Below, piece by piece: positions 44,018-52,989 of a stretch of 56,941 bases of DNA (positions are counted from its first letter, which is position 1; each line of letters starts with the position of its first letter). Origin of the DNA: Bdellovibrionota bacterium. Lineage in GTDB: Bacteria > Bdellovibrionota > Bdellovibrionia > Bdellovibrionales > JAMPXM01. The translations under genes and the position numbers were made by a program. The stretch spans positions 1 through 56,941 of the forward strand of contig CAUJGS010000066.1 of the NCBI GenBank assembly GCA_963170185.1, read 5' to 3'. The notes beneath the pieces are model-generated. The model had not been told where the DNA came from. It saw nothing but the letters and a program-made list of their open reading frames with translations, and made no database searches.

Positions 44018-44758
44018 TCAGAGCGCCGGAAGCGTGTAGCTGATCCCTACGTTCAAAAGTCCTTCAAGCATAAATCTGTCATCAAAGGCGCTGGTCGGCT
44101 GCGGTCCCGTCTTGTTGTCCAAGCGAATGGACGTCGGGTCCGGCCCCATGTAGGCCAACGCGCGAAGATCAAACCGTAAAGAGAACGAAGGCGAAAAGTG
44201 GAACTTCTGCCCAAGGCCCGCCGAAACAACAGGTTTCGACGCATCTCCAACGCCATACATGCCGGCACCCAAAAGACCATAGAGGTGAAGGTTCATGACG
44301 TAGTCTTTGGTGAACGAAAGTTTTCCGTAGTAGGCGGAGTACTGCCAGCTTGCGATCAAGAGATATTTCGGAATAGGGCCGTATTGAAGATTGGCATTCA
44401 CCGGTGGACTCGTCCCCGGAATCGGATTCAACTGCGCCGCTTCGCTAGAAAGCCCGGTGAGAAATGTCGAACCAAAAATATTGATCCCGTGGTCTTCATT
44501 GATGTGATAGCTGAGCGTCCCGCCAAACTGCAACGGATTGTAAAACGGCTCCGTGAGCGCATACCCCATGAGAACACCCAGCTCAAAGCGACGGCTGAGT
44601 TCGACGACTCGGTTACGCACGACTGTCGGCTGATCAAAAACCGGCAAGACTGATTCAGTCGCAAGTTCTTCAGTCGGAAATTGGATCGTTTCGGATTGAG
44701 CCAAATCTGGCTGAAACAATCCGAGGAGGAAAATTCCACCCACCAAAAGACGACGCAT
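44018..44758 (-). CDS. Outer-membrane beta-barrel protein, first gene of the gliding-like cluster (GltA/GltB-like)
   Basis: About 246 aa from ATG 44758 (GGGAG 5 nt upstream). Signal peptide MRRLLVGGIFLLGLFQPDLAQS is followed by barrel strands (RRFELGVLMGYALTEPFYN, GTLSYHINEDHGINIFGSTF, FSLRFDLRALAYMG) and an end strand LLNVGISYTLPAL. A paralogue of the next gene by fold. The 143-bp gap upstream to kdsD carries no clear sigma-70 promoter that I can point to, so the cluster's promoter remains undefined. Confidence 0.82.
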   Translation of the reverse strand: MRRLLVGGIFLLGLFQPDLAQSETIQFPTEELATESVLPVFDQPTVVRNRVVELSRRFELGVLMGYALTEPFYNPLQFGGTLSYHINEDHGINIFGSTFLTGLSSEAAQLNPIPGTSPPVNANLQYGPIPKYLLIASWQYSAYYGKLSFTKDYVMNLHLYGLLGAGMYGVGDASKPVVSAGLGQKFHFSPSFSLRFDLRALAYMGPDPTSIRLDNKTGPQPTSAFDDRFMLEGLLNVGISYTLPAL

Positions 44759-44901
44759 GAGGACTCCCACCTTCCCGAGAAGCTGTCACAGGACCTACGA
44801 GAACAGTGTGGACCGAGGTTAACTCATTGAAAAGAAAGAGAAGCCCGGCGACTATCCCAACGTCGAGAAATCGCCAGACATATTCGGTTTGTATAACGTA
44901 A

Positions 44902-45894
44902 TTAGCGAAGCTTCGCCTGCAAGAGGTCCTGCAAATGGAGGAGCCCGACTGGACGTCCAGGTTCTTTTGACTCGCGATCGACGACAAAGAGGGTCTGAAT
45001 TTTGAACTGTTCCATCATAAACAAGGCGCGCTCTGCGAGTTCGTGAACGTCGACTGTTTTCGGTGCGCGTGACATCAGATCGCGGGCTTTGTCCTCAAGC
45101 GGATTCAAACTCTTTTCCAACCGACGACGCAAATCTCCATCCGTCACGATTCCAACGAGAAGGTTGTTTTCGTCGATCACACCCGCGACGCCGCGAACTT
45201 CTTTTTGCGTCATAGCGGAAAGCACTTCGCGCATCGGTGTATCGAGCTTCACTACCGGTAGCGCTTCTCCACGATGCATGACATCGCCGACGCGCGTGAG
45301 CAGACGACGGCCAAGCGAACCACCTGGGTGATACTCCGCGAAATCTTCCGGCTTAAAGCCCTTTCGATTCAGAGTCGCGACCGCCAAAGCATCGCCAAGA
45401 GCCAGCGTCGCCGTCGTCGAAGCGGTGGGCGCCAGCCCCATGGGACAGGCCTCCTCTTGCACGCCGACATCCAAAACAACAGTCCCGGCTTTACCCAGCG
45501 TGCTTCCGACCTTCCCGGTCACCGCAATCAAGGCGATGTTCTTGCGAGCGACGTAGCGCAAAAGCGCTTCGAGTTCGGGAACTTCTCCACTGTAACTGAT
45601 GGCGATCACGACGTCGTCGGATGCGACCATGCCGAGATCACCATGCGAACTCTCAGCTGGGTGCAAGAAAAACGACGGACTGCCTGTCGAAGCCAACGTC
45701 GCCGCGATTTTGCGACCGATCAACCCAGACTTCCCCATCCCGGCGACGATCACTTTGCCTTTGCAGGCCGCGACCAAGTTCACCGCCTCAATGAAAGCCT
45801 TCGACTGTGGCTCGTTCTGTAAACGCTCGCGCATACGATCCAAAGCACGCGCTTCGATCTCCAGAACTCGGGTCGCGTCCTCAAGCTCGCGCAT
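44902..45894 (-). CDS. kdsD: Arabinose-5-phosphate isomerase
   Basis: Converts ribulose 5-phosphate to arabinose 5-phosphate, the precursor of Kdo in LPS. From ATG 45894 (CGGAG 6 nt upstream) the protein is 330 aa. A SIS domain comes first (about 35-170: [30 protein letters not shown]), then two CBS repeats (about 200-260 and 270-330). It overlaps the end of pyrG by 14 nt. Close relatives (KpsF, GutQ) differ only subtly, but the kdsB-pyrG context favours KdsD. Confidence 0.93.
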   Translation of the reverse strand: MRELEDATRVLEIEARALDRMRERLQNEPQSKAFIEAVNLVAACKGKVIVAGMGKSGLIGRKIAATLASTGSPSFFLHPAESSHGDLGMVASDDVVIAISYSGEVPELEALLRYVARKNIALIAVTGKVGSTLGKAGTVVLDVGVQEEACPMGLAPTASTTATLALGDALAVATLNRKGFKPEDFAEYHPGGSLGRRLLTRVGDVMHRGEALPVVKLDTPMREVLSAMTQKEVRGVAGVIDENNLLVGIVTDGDLRRRLEKSLNPLEDKARDLMSRAPKTVDVHELAERALFMMEQFKIQTLFVVDRESKEPGRPVGLLHLQDLLQAKLR

Positions 45895-47680
45895 TGCGAG
45901 CTCCGACTGCGGCCGCACGACGTGTTTTCGCCGCCGTCTCGGTCTTTTTCACCGCTCCACGTTTTGCGCCCTGAGTGTGACGCTTTTTATGATGCAAAAG
46001 AGCCGCTTCAACAAAGCTGCTGAACAGCGGGTGAGGAGCCGTCGGCCGAGATTTAAACTCGGGGTGGAACTGAACACCGACAAACCAAGGATGCGTCCCG
46101 AGTTCGATAATTTCGACAAGATCGCGATCCTCGCAAACGCCAGCCAAAGTCATGCCGTTCTTTTTAAAGAGCGGACGATACTTGTTGTTGAACTCGTAGC
46201 GATGGCGGTGGCGCTCATAGATCAGAGGTTTGCCGTAAGCACGGCGAACGACCGAACCTTCTTCCAACGAACACGGATAAGAGCCCAAGCGCATAGTCCC
46301 GCCCTTGTCCTTGATCGTGCGCTGCTCTTCCATGATATCGATCACGAAGTTACGGGCTCCCGAACGTTTTTCACCCGTGAACTCACGCGACGTCGCATCG
46401 GAAATACCGCAAACGTTTCTAGCAAACTCGATCGCGGCAAGCTGCATCCCAAAGCATATCCCGAAAAACGGAATCTGTTTTACTCGTGCGTACTGGATCG
46501 CCACGATCTTGCCCTCAGCTCCACGCTCACCAAAGCCACCGGGAACCAGGACCGCATCCACGTCTTTCAACGCTTTTTCGACATTGGTTTCCGTCAAAGT
46601 TTCGGAATCCACCCATGCCAACTCGACACGCGTCTTGTTCGCGATCCCGCCGTGGACAATTGCCTCGTTCAACGACTTATAACTTTCTTTGAGGTCGACA
46701 TATTTTCCGACAACGCCGATTTTCACGGTCTTGCTCGGGTGCTTAAGAGTCTGCACGATCTCTTCCCAAGCGCCGATCTCTGGCTGTTCGACATCAACAC
46801 CCTGATCAAACCCAAGTCGTTCAACAACGCTCAAGTCAAAACCTTGGTCATGAAGCATCAACGGCACTTCGTAAATCGTCGAGCAGTCGTAAGCCCCGAT
46901 CACGTTTTCCGGACGAACCGAGCAGAATAGACCGATCTTCGCCTTCACATCCTTCGGAATCACTCGCTCGCTTCGACAGATGAGAAAGTCCGGCTGAATC
47001 CCGATCTCACGAAGCTCTTTCACCGAGTGCTGCGTGGGTTTCGACTTCAATTCGCCAGCGGCCGCGATGTACGGCACGTAAGTCACATGAATAAAGAGCG
47101 AGTTTTCGTGCCCGAGATCAGTTCGCATCTGACGAATCGCTTCAAGAAACGGAAGACTTTCGATATCGCCCACCGTACCGCCGATTTCGACGATCGCGAC
47201 TTCGGCTCCCTGAGCCGCCTCGAACATTCGCGACTTAATTTCGTCGGTGATATGGGGAATAACTTGCACCGTGCCGCCAAGGTAGTCACCCCGACGCTCA
47301 CGTGCGATCACGGCTTCATAAATCTGACCGGTCGAAACGGAGTTCGCACGTTGCACCGTGATCGATGTGAAGCGCTCGTAATGGCCCAAGTCCAAATCCG
47401 TTTCGGCGCCGTCATCGGTGACAAACACCTCGCCGTGCTGAAGCGGCGACATCGTACCAGGATCGACGTTTAGGTACGGGTCAAACTTCATCAGAGTGAC
47501 TTTCAAACCACGCGCCTCAAGCAATGTTCCAAGCGACGCAGCCGTCAACCCCTTACCGATCGAAGAGACAACTCCACCGGTAACGAAGATGAATTTTTGC
47601 TCCAACTTTTTCGCCGACTTCGCTGTGGTTTTTTTGAGAAGAGATTTTTTGGACGTTTTAGACGGCTTGGCTCGAGACAC
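45881..47680 (-). CDS. pyrG: CTP synthase
   Basis: Makes CTP from UTP with glutamine. 599 aa: synthetase domain ([43 protein letters not shown]) and glutaminase domain ([19 protein letters not shown] with the nucleophile Cys; [11 protein letters not shown] with His-Glu). It is longer than the usual 535-550 aa through a Lys/Ser-rich N-terminal extension of about 28 residues and a basic Ala/Lys/Arg C-terminal tail of about 35. It lies between kdsB and kdsD, where CTP feeds CMP-Kdo formation. Confidence 0.97.
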   Translation of the reverse strand: MSRAKPSKTSKKSLLKKTTAKSAKKLEQKFIFVTGGVVSSIGKGLTAASLGTLLEARGLKVTLMKFDPYLNVDPGTMSPLQHGEVFVTDDGAETDLDLGHYERFTSITVQRANSVSTGQIYEAVIARERRGDYLGGTVQVIPHITDEIKSRMFEAAQGAEVAIVEIGGTVGDIESLPFLEAIRQMRTDLGHENSLFIHVTYVPYIAAAGELKSKPTQHSVKELREIGIQPDFLICRSERVIPKDVKAKIGLFCSVRPENVIGAYDCSTIYEVPLMLHDQGFDLSVVERLGFDQGVDVEQPEIGAWEEIVQTLKHPSKTVKIGVVGKYVDLKESYKSLNEAIVHGGIANKTRVELAWVDSETLTETNVEKALKDVDAVLVPGGFGERGAEGKIVAIQYARVKQIPFFGICFGMQLAAIEFARNVCGISDATSREFTGEKRSGARNFVIDIMEEQRTIKDKGGTMRLGSYPCSLEEGSVVRRAYGKPLIYERHRHRYEFNNKYRPLFKKNGMTLAGVCEDRDLVEIIELGTHPWFVGVQFHPEFKSRPTAPHPLFSSFVEAALLHHKKRHTQGAKRGAVKKTETAAKTRRAAAVGARNARA

Positions 47681-47682
47681 AG

Positions 47683-48486
47683 CTAGCTCCTTCGATTTAG
47701 CATCTTCTCAATCTTTTCCACGTCCTCAGGGGTGTCAACACCCCAGCTCTCATGGTGCGTACGAACTACATGGATTTCCGCCCCCAGGCTAAGAGCACGC
47801 AATTGCTCAAGTCCCTCGAAGAGCTCAAGCTCACATGGCGGAGCAGCGCAGAAGCGTTCAAGAAAACGAGGCCGATAGGCGTAGATGCCGACGTGCTTCA
47901 ATACGGCCTTTGGAACGCGGATTTCTTGACTGCCCGAGGTTTTCAAAGCATCGCTGGCCGTTCTTGGCCTCACCCTCGAAAAGGGGATGGCAAAACGGCT
48001 GAAGTAAAGTGCTCGATCAGCTTCATCCAAGACGATTTTTGCCGTCGTAACGGCCTCTAGAGCTTGAAGTCCCTCTGGCGTGGAAAGATCCATTTCGCGG
48101 CCCAACGTCGCCATATCCACTTGTGGACGCCCGTCAAACGCCTGCACCAACGCATCCAGTGGCTCCGCCTGAATCAAAGGTTCGTCACCTTGAATGTTCA
48201 CCGCCACGTCGACATTCGTAAGCCCCGCTCCTTGAAGCGCGGCCCAAACTCGATCCGTTCCCGTCGGCAAATTCGGATCCGTCATGACGACTCGGGCTCC
48301 GGCCTTTTTCGCCAACGCCGCGATTTCTTCATGATCCGTCGCCACCAAAATCTCGGAGAGCTTCTTCGATTTTTGCGCTCCCAAAATCACGTGTTCCAGC
48401 AGCGGACGACCAGCGATCTTCGCTAGAGGTTTACCGGGAAACCGCGTGGATGCATACCTCGAAGGAATTACGCCGACGGAAACCAT
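47683..48486 (-). CDS. kdsB: CMP-Kdo synthetase (3-deoxy-manno-octulosonate cytidylyltransferase)
   Basis: Activates Kdo with CTP for attachment to lipid A. 267 aa with the nucleotide-binding start [31 protein letters not shown] (metal site) and [15 protein letters not shown] near the C-terminal half. It overlaps the small membrane-protein gene and ends 2 nt before pyrG. kdsA, often between pyrG and kdsD, is not in the window. Confidence 0.96.
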   Translation of the reverse strand: MVSVGVIPSRYASTRFPGKPLAKIAGRPLLEHVILGAQKSKKLSEILVATDHEEIAALAKKAGARVVMTDPNLPTGTDRVWAALQGAGLTNVDVAVNIQGDEPLIQAEPLDALVQAFDGRPQVDMATLGREMDLSTPEGLQALEAVTTAKIVLDEADRALYFSRFAIPFSRVRPRTASDALKTSGSQEIRVPKAVLKHVGIYAYRPRFLERFCAAPPCELELFEGLEQLRALSLGAEIHVVRTHHESWGVDTPEDVEKIEKMLNRRS

Positions 48487-48701
48487 CCATCACCTTTCAG
48501 CCTGGAAATCGAAAACCAAACACCAAGCGCAAACATCAACAAAAACAAGAGCGTCGCCAAAACCGCACTCAGCATCGCATGATTCCACGCGCGCCGCCCC
48601 GACTCCGATTGCTCAGCGACACCCAACAAACGGTTCCAGACAAAGAAGGTCGCAAACACCAGCGCAAACCCAGCCAGGAGAACCAGCAAAAGCGCGCTCA
48701 C
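48468..48701 (-). CDS. Small two-helix membrane protein between engB and kdsB
   Basis: 77 aa from GTG 48701, which overlaps the engB stop (GTGA) with GGAG 8 nt upstream; a longer version from TTG 48731 is possible. Two membrane segments are evident: about 2-22 (SALLLVLLAGFALVFATFFVWN) and about 45-66 (VLATLLFLLMFALGVWFSI), separated by a polar loop. Family unknown. Its tight overlap with both neighbours argues that it is real. Confidence 0.7.
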   Translation of the reverse strand: MSALLLVLLAGFALVFATFFVWNRLLGVAEQSESGRRAWNHAMLSAVLATLLFLLMFALGVWFSISRLKGDGWFPSA

Positions 48702-49288
48702 TCCTCGGTCTCCGAGTTTGGTGAAATCCAAGCCTTGTACACACCTTCTTCCAATTCCTTGATACCCGTGCGCTTGAGGCTGCTGACAAAGTAGATCGCA
48801 GTCACGCCCGGAAGCTTCAAAAACTTTTGTCGAATCTTGGCCTCTTCCGCTCGGTTGAGCTTATCGGCCTTGGTCAAAACAGCGGCAACGGGACGACGAA
48901 TCTTTTGCAGAAAGCGCACGAGAAGAGTTTCGTCCTCCGTCCACTCGCGGCGACAATCCATCACGATCAAAGCTCCAACCAAGTTTCCCCGCGAAGCCAG
49001 AAAAGACTCAATCATCCCCGCCCAGCTCGCCTGCTCATGACCAGATCGCGACGAATATCCATATCCGGGAAAGTCGACCAAGCGGTACTTGGCACCTTGA
49101 AAGAAGTTAATCAGTCGCGTTTTTCCCGGCGCACTGCTGGTTTTGGCGAGCTGCGAACCCGCCCACGCGTTGATCAGCGAACTCTTTCCCGCATTCGAGC
49201 GGCCCAGCACCGCGATTTCGGGAAACATATCATTGGGGCTCTCTGAAACTTGAGTTGCCGAAGTGAGAAACTGAAACCGTCCTGCCAT
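48698..49288 (-). CDS. engB: Ribosome-biogenesis GTPase EngB (YsxC/YihA)
   Basis: 196 aa GTPase needed for large-subunit assembly. Motifs are G1 GRSNAGKSS (near 30), G3 DFPGYG and G4 TKADKLN, with the VSSLKRTGIKEL helix as G5 region. ATG 49288 matches where family members begin; AGGG sits directly against it, too close for a good Shine-Dalgarno. First gene of engB-small membrane gene-kdsB-pyrG-kdsD. Confidence 0.95.
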   Translation of the reverse strand: MAGRFQFLTSATQVSESPNDMFPEIAVLGRSNAGKSSLINAWAGSQLAKTSSAPGKTRLINFFQGAKYRLVDFPGYGYSSRSGHEQASWAGMIESFLASRGNLVGALIVMDCRREWTEDETLLVRFLQKIRRPVAAVLTKADKLNRAEEAKIRQKFLKLPGVTAIYFVSSLKRTGIKELEEGVYKAWISPNSETEE

Positions 49289-49489
49289 CCCTAAGACCTA
49301 GCACAGGTTGGCGGCGTCCGGAATCTCAGACCGCGGATTTCGACTCTTGGATCCGGCGACGAAAACTCGCGTCATCTCGATTTTAGAGGGCAATGACGAC
49401 GATTCTGGTCCGATTCGGACGGATTCACGACTTGCAATCCGGAACCTCCGAAACCACGAGCGCACGACGCTTTTACGAAAGGAAAACAC

Positions 49490-50872
49490 ATGTCGACCAC
49501 CACACACCAGATCCCTGTCCTGCCTGATTCCGAGCACAATCCAAAAGCTGCCGGCACACAAAAGCCAGCTTTCTTGATCTCTCTCACTCGAACGGGAGTC
49601 CGCCAAGTTTCCCCCGTCTCCACGATGATGGTCATCGGCTCAGACACTGGGGCCGGTCTTCGTCTTCAAGACCCAACCGTGAACCCTCGCCACGCCCGCT
49701 TGGAACTTCGCGGGCAACAATGGATGATTCGCGATCTGCAATCGTCACAAGGAATTTGGGTCAACGACACACGCATTTCCGAGGCCCCGCTTCAAGACCT
49801 CGATCGCATTCGCATCGGCGAAGTGGTTTTGCAATTCCGCCTAGGTCTTGACGACGAACAGGGCCTCACTTCAAAAAATGAAGCTTGGAATCGTCAGCTC
49901 GGCCGCCTTCCCTCGTTCGCCCACACCGACTTTCCGGTTTTGATGCTCGGCCCTTCCGGTGCCGGTAAAGAAATCCTCGCACGCGCCATTCACCGTATGT
50001 CGCGACGAAAAGACGGTCCCTTTGTTTCCATCAACTGCGGAGCACTTTCCGAAAGCCTCATCGAAAGCGAACTCTTCGGGCATCTCAAAGGTTCGTTCAC
50101 CGGCGCCTCGCACGACCGCAAGGGGGCGTTTGAAGCCGCACGTGGTGGCACCCTGGTTTTGGACGAAGTCGGCGACCTTCCTTTGGCTCTGCAAGCAAAA
50201 CTCCTACGTGCGCTTGAGAACAAAGAAATTCGTCCCGTCGGAAGCGACCGAACCATCGAGACCGATGTACGCATTCTCGCCTCAACTCACAAAGATCTCG
50301 CCTTGCTCGTGTCCCAAGGGCGTTTTCGCGAGGATCTCTACTGGCGATTGAATGTTTGCAAGATCCAACCGCCCGCCCTCCGCGACCGCATGGAGGACTT
50401 CGTCGATCTCGTTTATGTTTTCTGCAAAGAGATGCGCGTGCGCTTAAGCTTCAACGCTATCGAGCAGCTTAAGACCCACACGTGGCCCGGCAATATCCGT
50501 GAGCTCCGAAACGTGATCGCACGGGCAGCAGCTTACTTTCCAGGCCATTACATCCAACCCGAGGATCTCGAGGTGATTCTCGACATTCACCAGCTTCCAA
50601 CACGCGCCACGAGCCTGCAGGGAACAAGCGAAGCTCTACAAACCGCGCTCGAAAGAAACGGCATCAATAAAAATATTCCGTCGAGTGCCTTGAATGTCGG
50701 CGGCAGTGTGATGCGAGAAATCGAGCGCGAAATGATTATCCGACGTTTGGTTGCAAACCAAGGCAATCAACGAAAAACCGCGCTGGATCTGGGTATGCCA
50801 AAAAGCACTCTTCATGATCGCCTCAAGGCTTACTCGATTGATCTAGAGGAAATCAAAGGCGCGGCGGTCTAA
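49490..50872 (+). CDS. FHA-domain sigma-54-dependent transcriptional activator
   Basis: 460 aa. An N-terminal FHA domain (about 28-118: VIGSDTGAGLRLQD, ARLELRG, SSQGIWVND) takes the place of a receiver, suggesting control by Ser/Thr phosphorylation. The AAA+ domain (about 138-365) has Walker A GPSGAGKE (154-161), the loop GSFTGA (201-206) and Walker B TLVLDEVGDLP. A Fis-type HTH ends the protein (about 415-452: RKTALDLGMPKSTLHDRLKAY). GSFTGA differs from GAFTGA by Ala to Ser. The start has AAAGGA about 7 nt upstream. Divergent from engB; target genes are not evident. Confidence 0.93.
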   Translation: MSTTTHQIPVLPDSEHNPKAAGTQKPAFLISLTRTGVRQVSPVSTMMVIGSDTGAGLRLQDPTVNPRHARLELRGQQWMIRDLQSSQGIWVNDTRISEAPLQDLDRIRIGEVVLQFRLGLDDEQGLTSKNEAWNRQLGRLPSFAHTDFPVLMLGPSGAGKEILARAIHRMSRRKDGPFVSINCGALSESLIESELFGHLKGSFTGASHDRKGAFEAARGGTLVLDEVGDLPLALQAKLLRALENKEIRPVGSDRTIETDVRILASTHKDLALLVSQGRFREDLYWRLNVCKIQPPALRDRMEDFVDLVYVFCKEMRVRLSFNAIEQLKTHTWPGNIRELRNVIARAAAYFPGHYIQPEDLEVILDIHQLPTRATSLQGTSEALQTALERNGINKNIPSSALNVGGSVMREIEREMIIRRLVANQGNQRKTALDLGMPKSTLHDRLKAYSIDLEEIKGAAV

Positions 50873-50889
50873 CACCATCGGCTCGAAAA

Positions 50890-50930
50890 CGTGATTCGGA
50901 TACGTGGTTCAGTAGCGTGATTCGGATACG
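50890..50930. repeat. 15-bp direct repeat in a convergent gap
   Basis: CGTGATTCGGATACG occurs at 50890-50904 and 50916-50930 between the converging ends of the FHA activator gene and the FliL-like gene. No hairpin or T-run is associated. Role unknown. Confidence 0.6.
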
Positions 50931-50944
50931 CCCTTTAGGTTTCG

Positions 50945-52174
50945 TTACTCGGGGTTGAGTACGATGGTTTTAAAATAGACTCGTCGGACTCGCCCCTTGG
51001 TCATAATTTCGTTGAGCTGCTTACGCAAAACGAGCTTCAACCTCGCCTTTCCGTCATCCGTGGCCAGTTCCGGATAGGTCATTTGTTCGACGGCTCTTGC
51101 TATCTGATCGCGAATTTCGACGTTGCGATCTTTCACTTCGATCGCGCCGATTTGACTGTCAGATTGGATGAAAAACTCGAATGCCGCCATCGGATTGGAG
51201 TTGCTTTCCGCCTCTGGCGTGCGCCGCAAGTTTACAACCACGCGCTCGATCGCAACAACAAACTCCGGATGCAAGATCGGGTCGTTGAAATCCTCGGTCG
51301 GCTCGGTGGCCTCGTACTGGAAAACACCATCAGCCTGCTCGGCGAAATTGGCGATCCACTCTCGCTTCGTCTCCGGCAGCAACGTGCCTTTTGCCATACG
51401 ATAGGCGACACCGCCCGCCAACCCCGCCGTCATGAGCGCCGCGAAGATCGATAGCTTCTGTCCTAGAGTGCGCGACGCGAACCACTTCCATCCGATCCCA
51501 AGCTGGGTTTTGCGATTGATATACGACGTGCGTAAACTGACCTTTGCGCCTGCGACAATCTCAAGCAACAGGCCTTTTGAGTCGCGCACCATTCGCAGAA
51601 AGAACGTCTTCACGCCGGCAACCAACGCCAAGATTTTTAAGAGCACCACATTGAGATGCCGCCGCACACGTGTCCAAAGACCGACTTCGCCTTGTACACT
51701 CAAGACATCGTCGATCTCGTCCGTCGAATCACTTCCTTCCAACGGAGTTTTTGCGACTTCACGAATCGCGGAGACCTCTTCTGCCAACTCCGGCGACTCC
51801 GTGATAAGAATCGCCTCTAGCTCCTCTTCGCTGAGGTCGGCGTTTTCCGGGACTCCCAAAAGAGCCTCCGTTGAAACTTCAGGAGCGGCTTCAGCCACCG
51901 GTTTTTCTTCTGCACTTTTGTCTAGCCGAGCCGGTTCTTTGACCGGAGAGGCTGTCAGCTCTTCGCCCAAGGCGGACTCTTGGCTTGTCTCCGCCGAAGT
52001 ACTTGGCGGCTCCGCGGATGGTCCGGTTGACTCTTCGTCGACGGCGGCAAGACGGCTCTCCGCCGGCTCCGGCTCGGCTGCAACCGGAGCAGGCGCGGCT
52101 TTTCCCTCGGGCGCGTCGATATCGCGCACCAAGTTTTCGAGATCGATCAGCCCGTCGTTGCCATCGGATGCCAT
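50945..52174 (-). CDS. Orphan FliL-like protein with a long acidic cytoplasmic region
   Basis: 409 aa. Residues 1-160 are acidic and Ala/Pro/Glu-rich (SEEELEAILITESPE). A basic amphipathic part follows (about 165-240), then one membrane helix (about 243-262, KLSIFAALMTAGLAGGVAYR). The periplasmic end (about 295-409) has the FliL pattern: VVAIERVVVNLRRTPEAES, EIRDQIARAVEQMTYPELATDDGKARLKLVLRKQLNEIM (cited in parts) and VRRVYFKTIVLN. FliL assists flagellar stators; this copy is not beside flagellar genes and may serve another ion-driven motor. Confidence 0.75.
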   Translation of the reverse strand: MASDGNDGLIDLENLVRDIDAPEGKAAPAPVAAEPEPAESRLAAVDEESTGPSAEPPSTSAETSQESALGEELTASPVKEPARLDKSAEEKPVAEAAPEVSTEALLGVPENADLSEEELEAILITESPELAEEVSAIREVAKTPLEGSDSTDEIDDVLSVQGEVGLWTRVRRHLNVVLLKILALVAGVKTFFLRMVRDSKGLLLEIVAGAKVSLRTSYINRKTQLGIGWKWFASRTLGQKLSIFAALMTAGLAGGVAYRMAKGTLLPETKREWIANFAEQADGVFQYEATEPTEDFNDPILHPEFVVAIERVVVNLRRTPEAESNSNPMAAFEFFIQSDSQIGAIEVKDRNVEIRDQIARAVEQMTYPELATDDGKARLKLVLRKQLNEIMTKGRVRRVYFKTIVLNPE

Positions 52175-52195
52175 AGCGCCATCTTGCCATGGTGA

Positions 52196-52224
52196 ATCGC
52201 AGGACTCTATTCAATTTGAGTCAA
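52196..52224 (-). promoter_or_regulatory. Possible sigma-70 promoter of the FliL-like gene
   Basis: Minus strand TTGACT (52224-52219), a 17-bp spacer and TGCGAT (52201-52196), a weak -10. The start site would be near 52189, giving a leader of about 15 nt. It overlaps the opposing element before the lipoprotein gene, so the two could interfere. Confidence 0.35.
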
Positions 52225-52237
52225 AATCTTCCGATAG
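52211..52237 (+). promoter_or_regulatory. Sigma-28 (FliA)-like promoter element before the lipoprotein gene
   Basis: TCAA (52211-52214), 15 bp, TCCGATAG (52230-52237) matches nine of twelve positions of TAAA-N15-GCCGATAA. A sigma-70 reading (TTCAAT-17-GATAGA) is also possible. The leader then carries AGGAGG (52257-52262). Confidence 0.3.
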
Positions 52238-52266
52238 AGAGAGCGAATCTAACGATAGGAGGTCTG

Positions 52267-52908
52267 ATGGAACAGACCAAGGTCAAGATGACGATCACGC
52301 CGTGGCTTGCGGTTCTCGCGCTCGCTCTTCTCACGATGGGATGTGCTGGCTTGCAACGCTCTCCTTCCTCTGGCTATGCCTATGGCTACGGCGGAAGCGG
52401 AGTCTCCGCCGCCGATGATCGCGCCGCTTACGAGCGCGAAGTCGCCAAGCATGAACTCGGCGTGCTTGGTACCGAAGATGCGATCCAAACCCGAAAGCTC
52501 TTAAAGCGCTACGAATCCGGGCTTGAGGGAAAATCGGAACGAGAGCAGTACTACCAAGCCAAGCCTCTGCTTCGCTCGGACGCCGAACGCATCCGATTTC
52601 TTTCGATGGATTCTACGGGAAAACGCGATCAATATTTGGAATCGCGAGGGCTTGCCAGCGAAAACTTTCAGCACCCACCGCTCGTGCAACAACTGGTCGA
52701 TGAAAACGACATCGCCGCTGGCATGACCAAACAAGCCGTAAAAGACTCATGGGGTGTACCGGATGAAGTTCTGGTCGCGGGCAACCCAATGTATGGAAAC
52801 GAACAATGGACCTATCGCGAACAGGTTACGTCGAGCGAAGGCTATATGACGGAAACACGAACTGTGTATTTCGAAGGTGGCATCGTCACCGGCTGGTCCA
52901 CCAAATAA
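52267..52908 (+). CDS. Lipoprotein with a BamE/SmpA-like C-terminal region
   Basis: About 213 aa from ATG 52267, chosen for AGGAGG 4 nt upstream and because the signal then begins correctly; a longer frame to 52189 is unlikely. Signal segment WLAVLALALLTMGC has its lipobox Cys near 26. A Tyr/Gly/Ser spacer follows, then a helical charged part. The C-terminal stretch (about 150-213) has GMTKQAVKDSWGVPDEVLVAG and QWTYRE followed by VYFEGGIVTGWS, the pattern of BamE/SmpA-OmlA folds. Divergent from the FliL-like gene. Confidence 0.72.
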   Translation: MEQTKVKMTITPWLAVLALALLTMGCAGLQRSPSSGYAYGYGGSGVSAADDRAAYEREVAKHELGVLGTEDAIQTRKLLKRYESGLEGKSEREQYYQAKPLLRSDAERIRFLSMDSTGKRDQYLESRGLASENFQHPPLVQQLVDENDIAAGMTKQAVKDSWGVPDEVLVAGNPMYGNEQWTYREQVTSSEGYMTETRTVYFEGGIVTGWSTK

Positions 52909-52936
52909 ACCAGGAGCCGGAAACGACGCCCTAAAT

Positions 52937-52982
52937 CTTTCCGTGCCCCTGCACGGAAAGCAGTTCCGGCCAGAGGCCGGAA
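52937..52982. terminator. Twin hairpins between convergent genes
   Basis: CTTTCCGTGC-CCCT-GCACGGAAAG (52937-52960) and TTCCGGCC-AGA-GGCCGGAA (52964-52982) are both perfect. They lie between the stops of the lipoprotein gene and polA, so a bidirectional terminator or mRNA 3' end stabiliser is likely, though T-runs are lacking. GACGCCCTAA is repeated on both sides (about 52925 and 52984). Confidence 0.5.
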
Positions 52983-52989
52983 CGACGCC

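Noticed and set aside
45599-46930. Long plus-strand frame of 443 aa opposite kdsD and pyrG
   Set aside because: It is the mirror of two certain genes; the product is rich in His/Arg/Ser and lacks any domain.
49420-49450. Sigma-54 promoter (GG...GC) before the FHA activator gene
   Set aside because: TTGCA is present, but the GG lies 11 rather than 10 nt before the GC, and sigma-54 spacing is strict.
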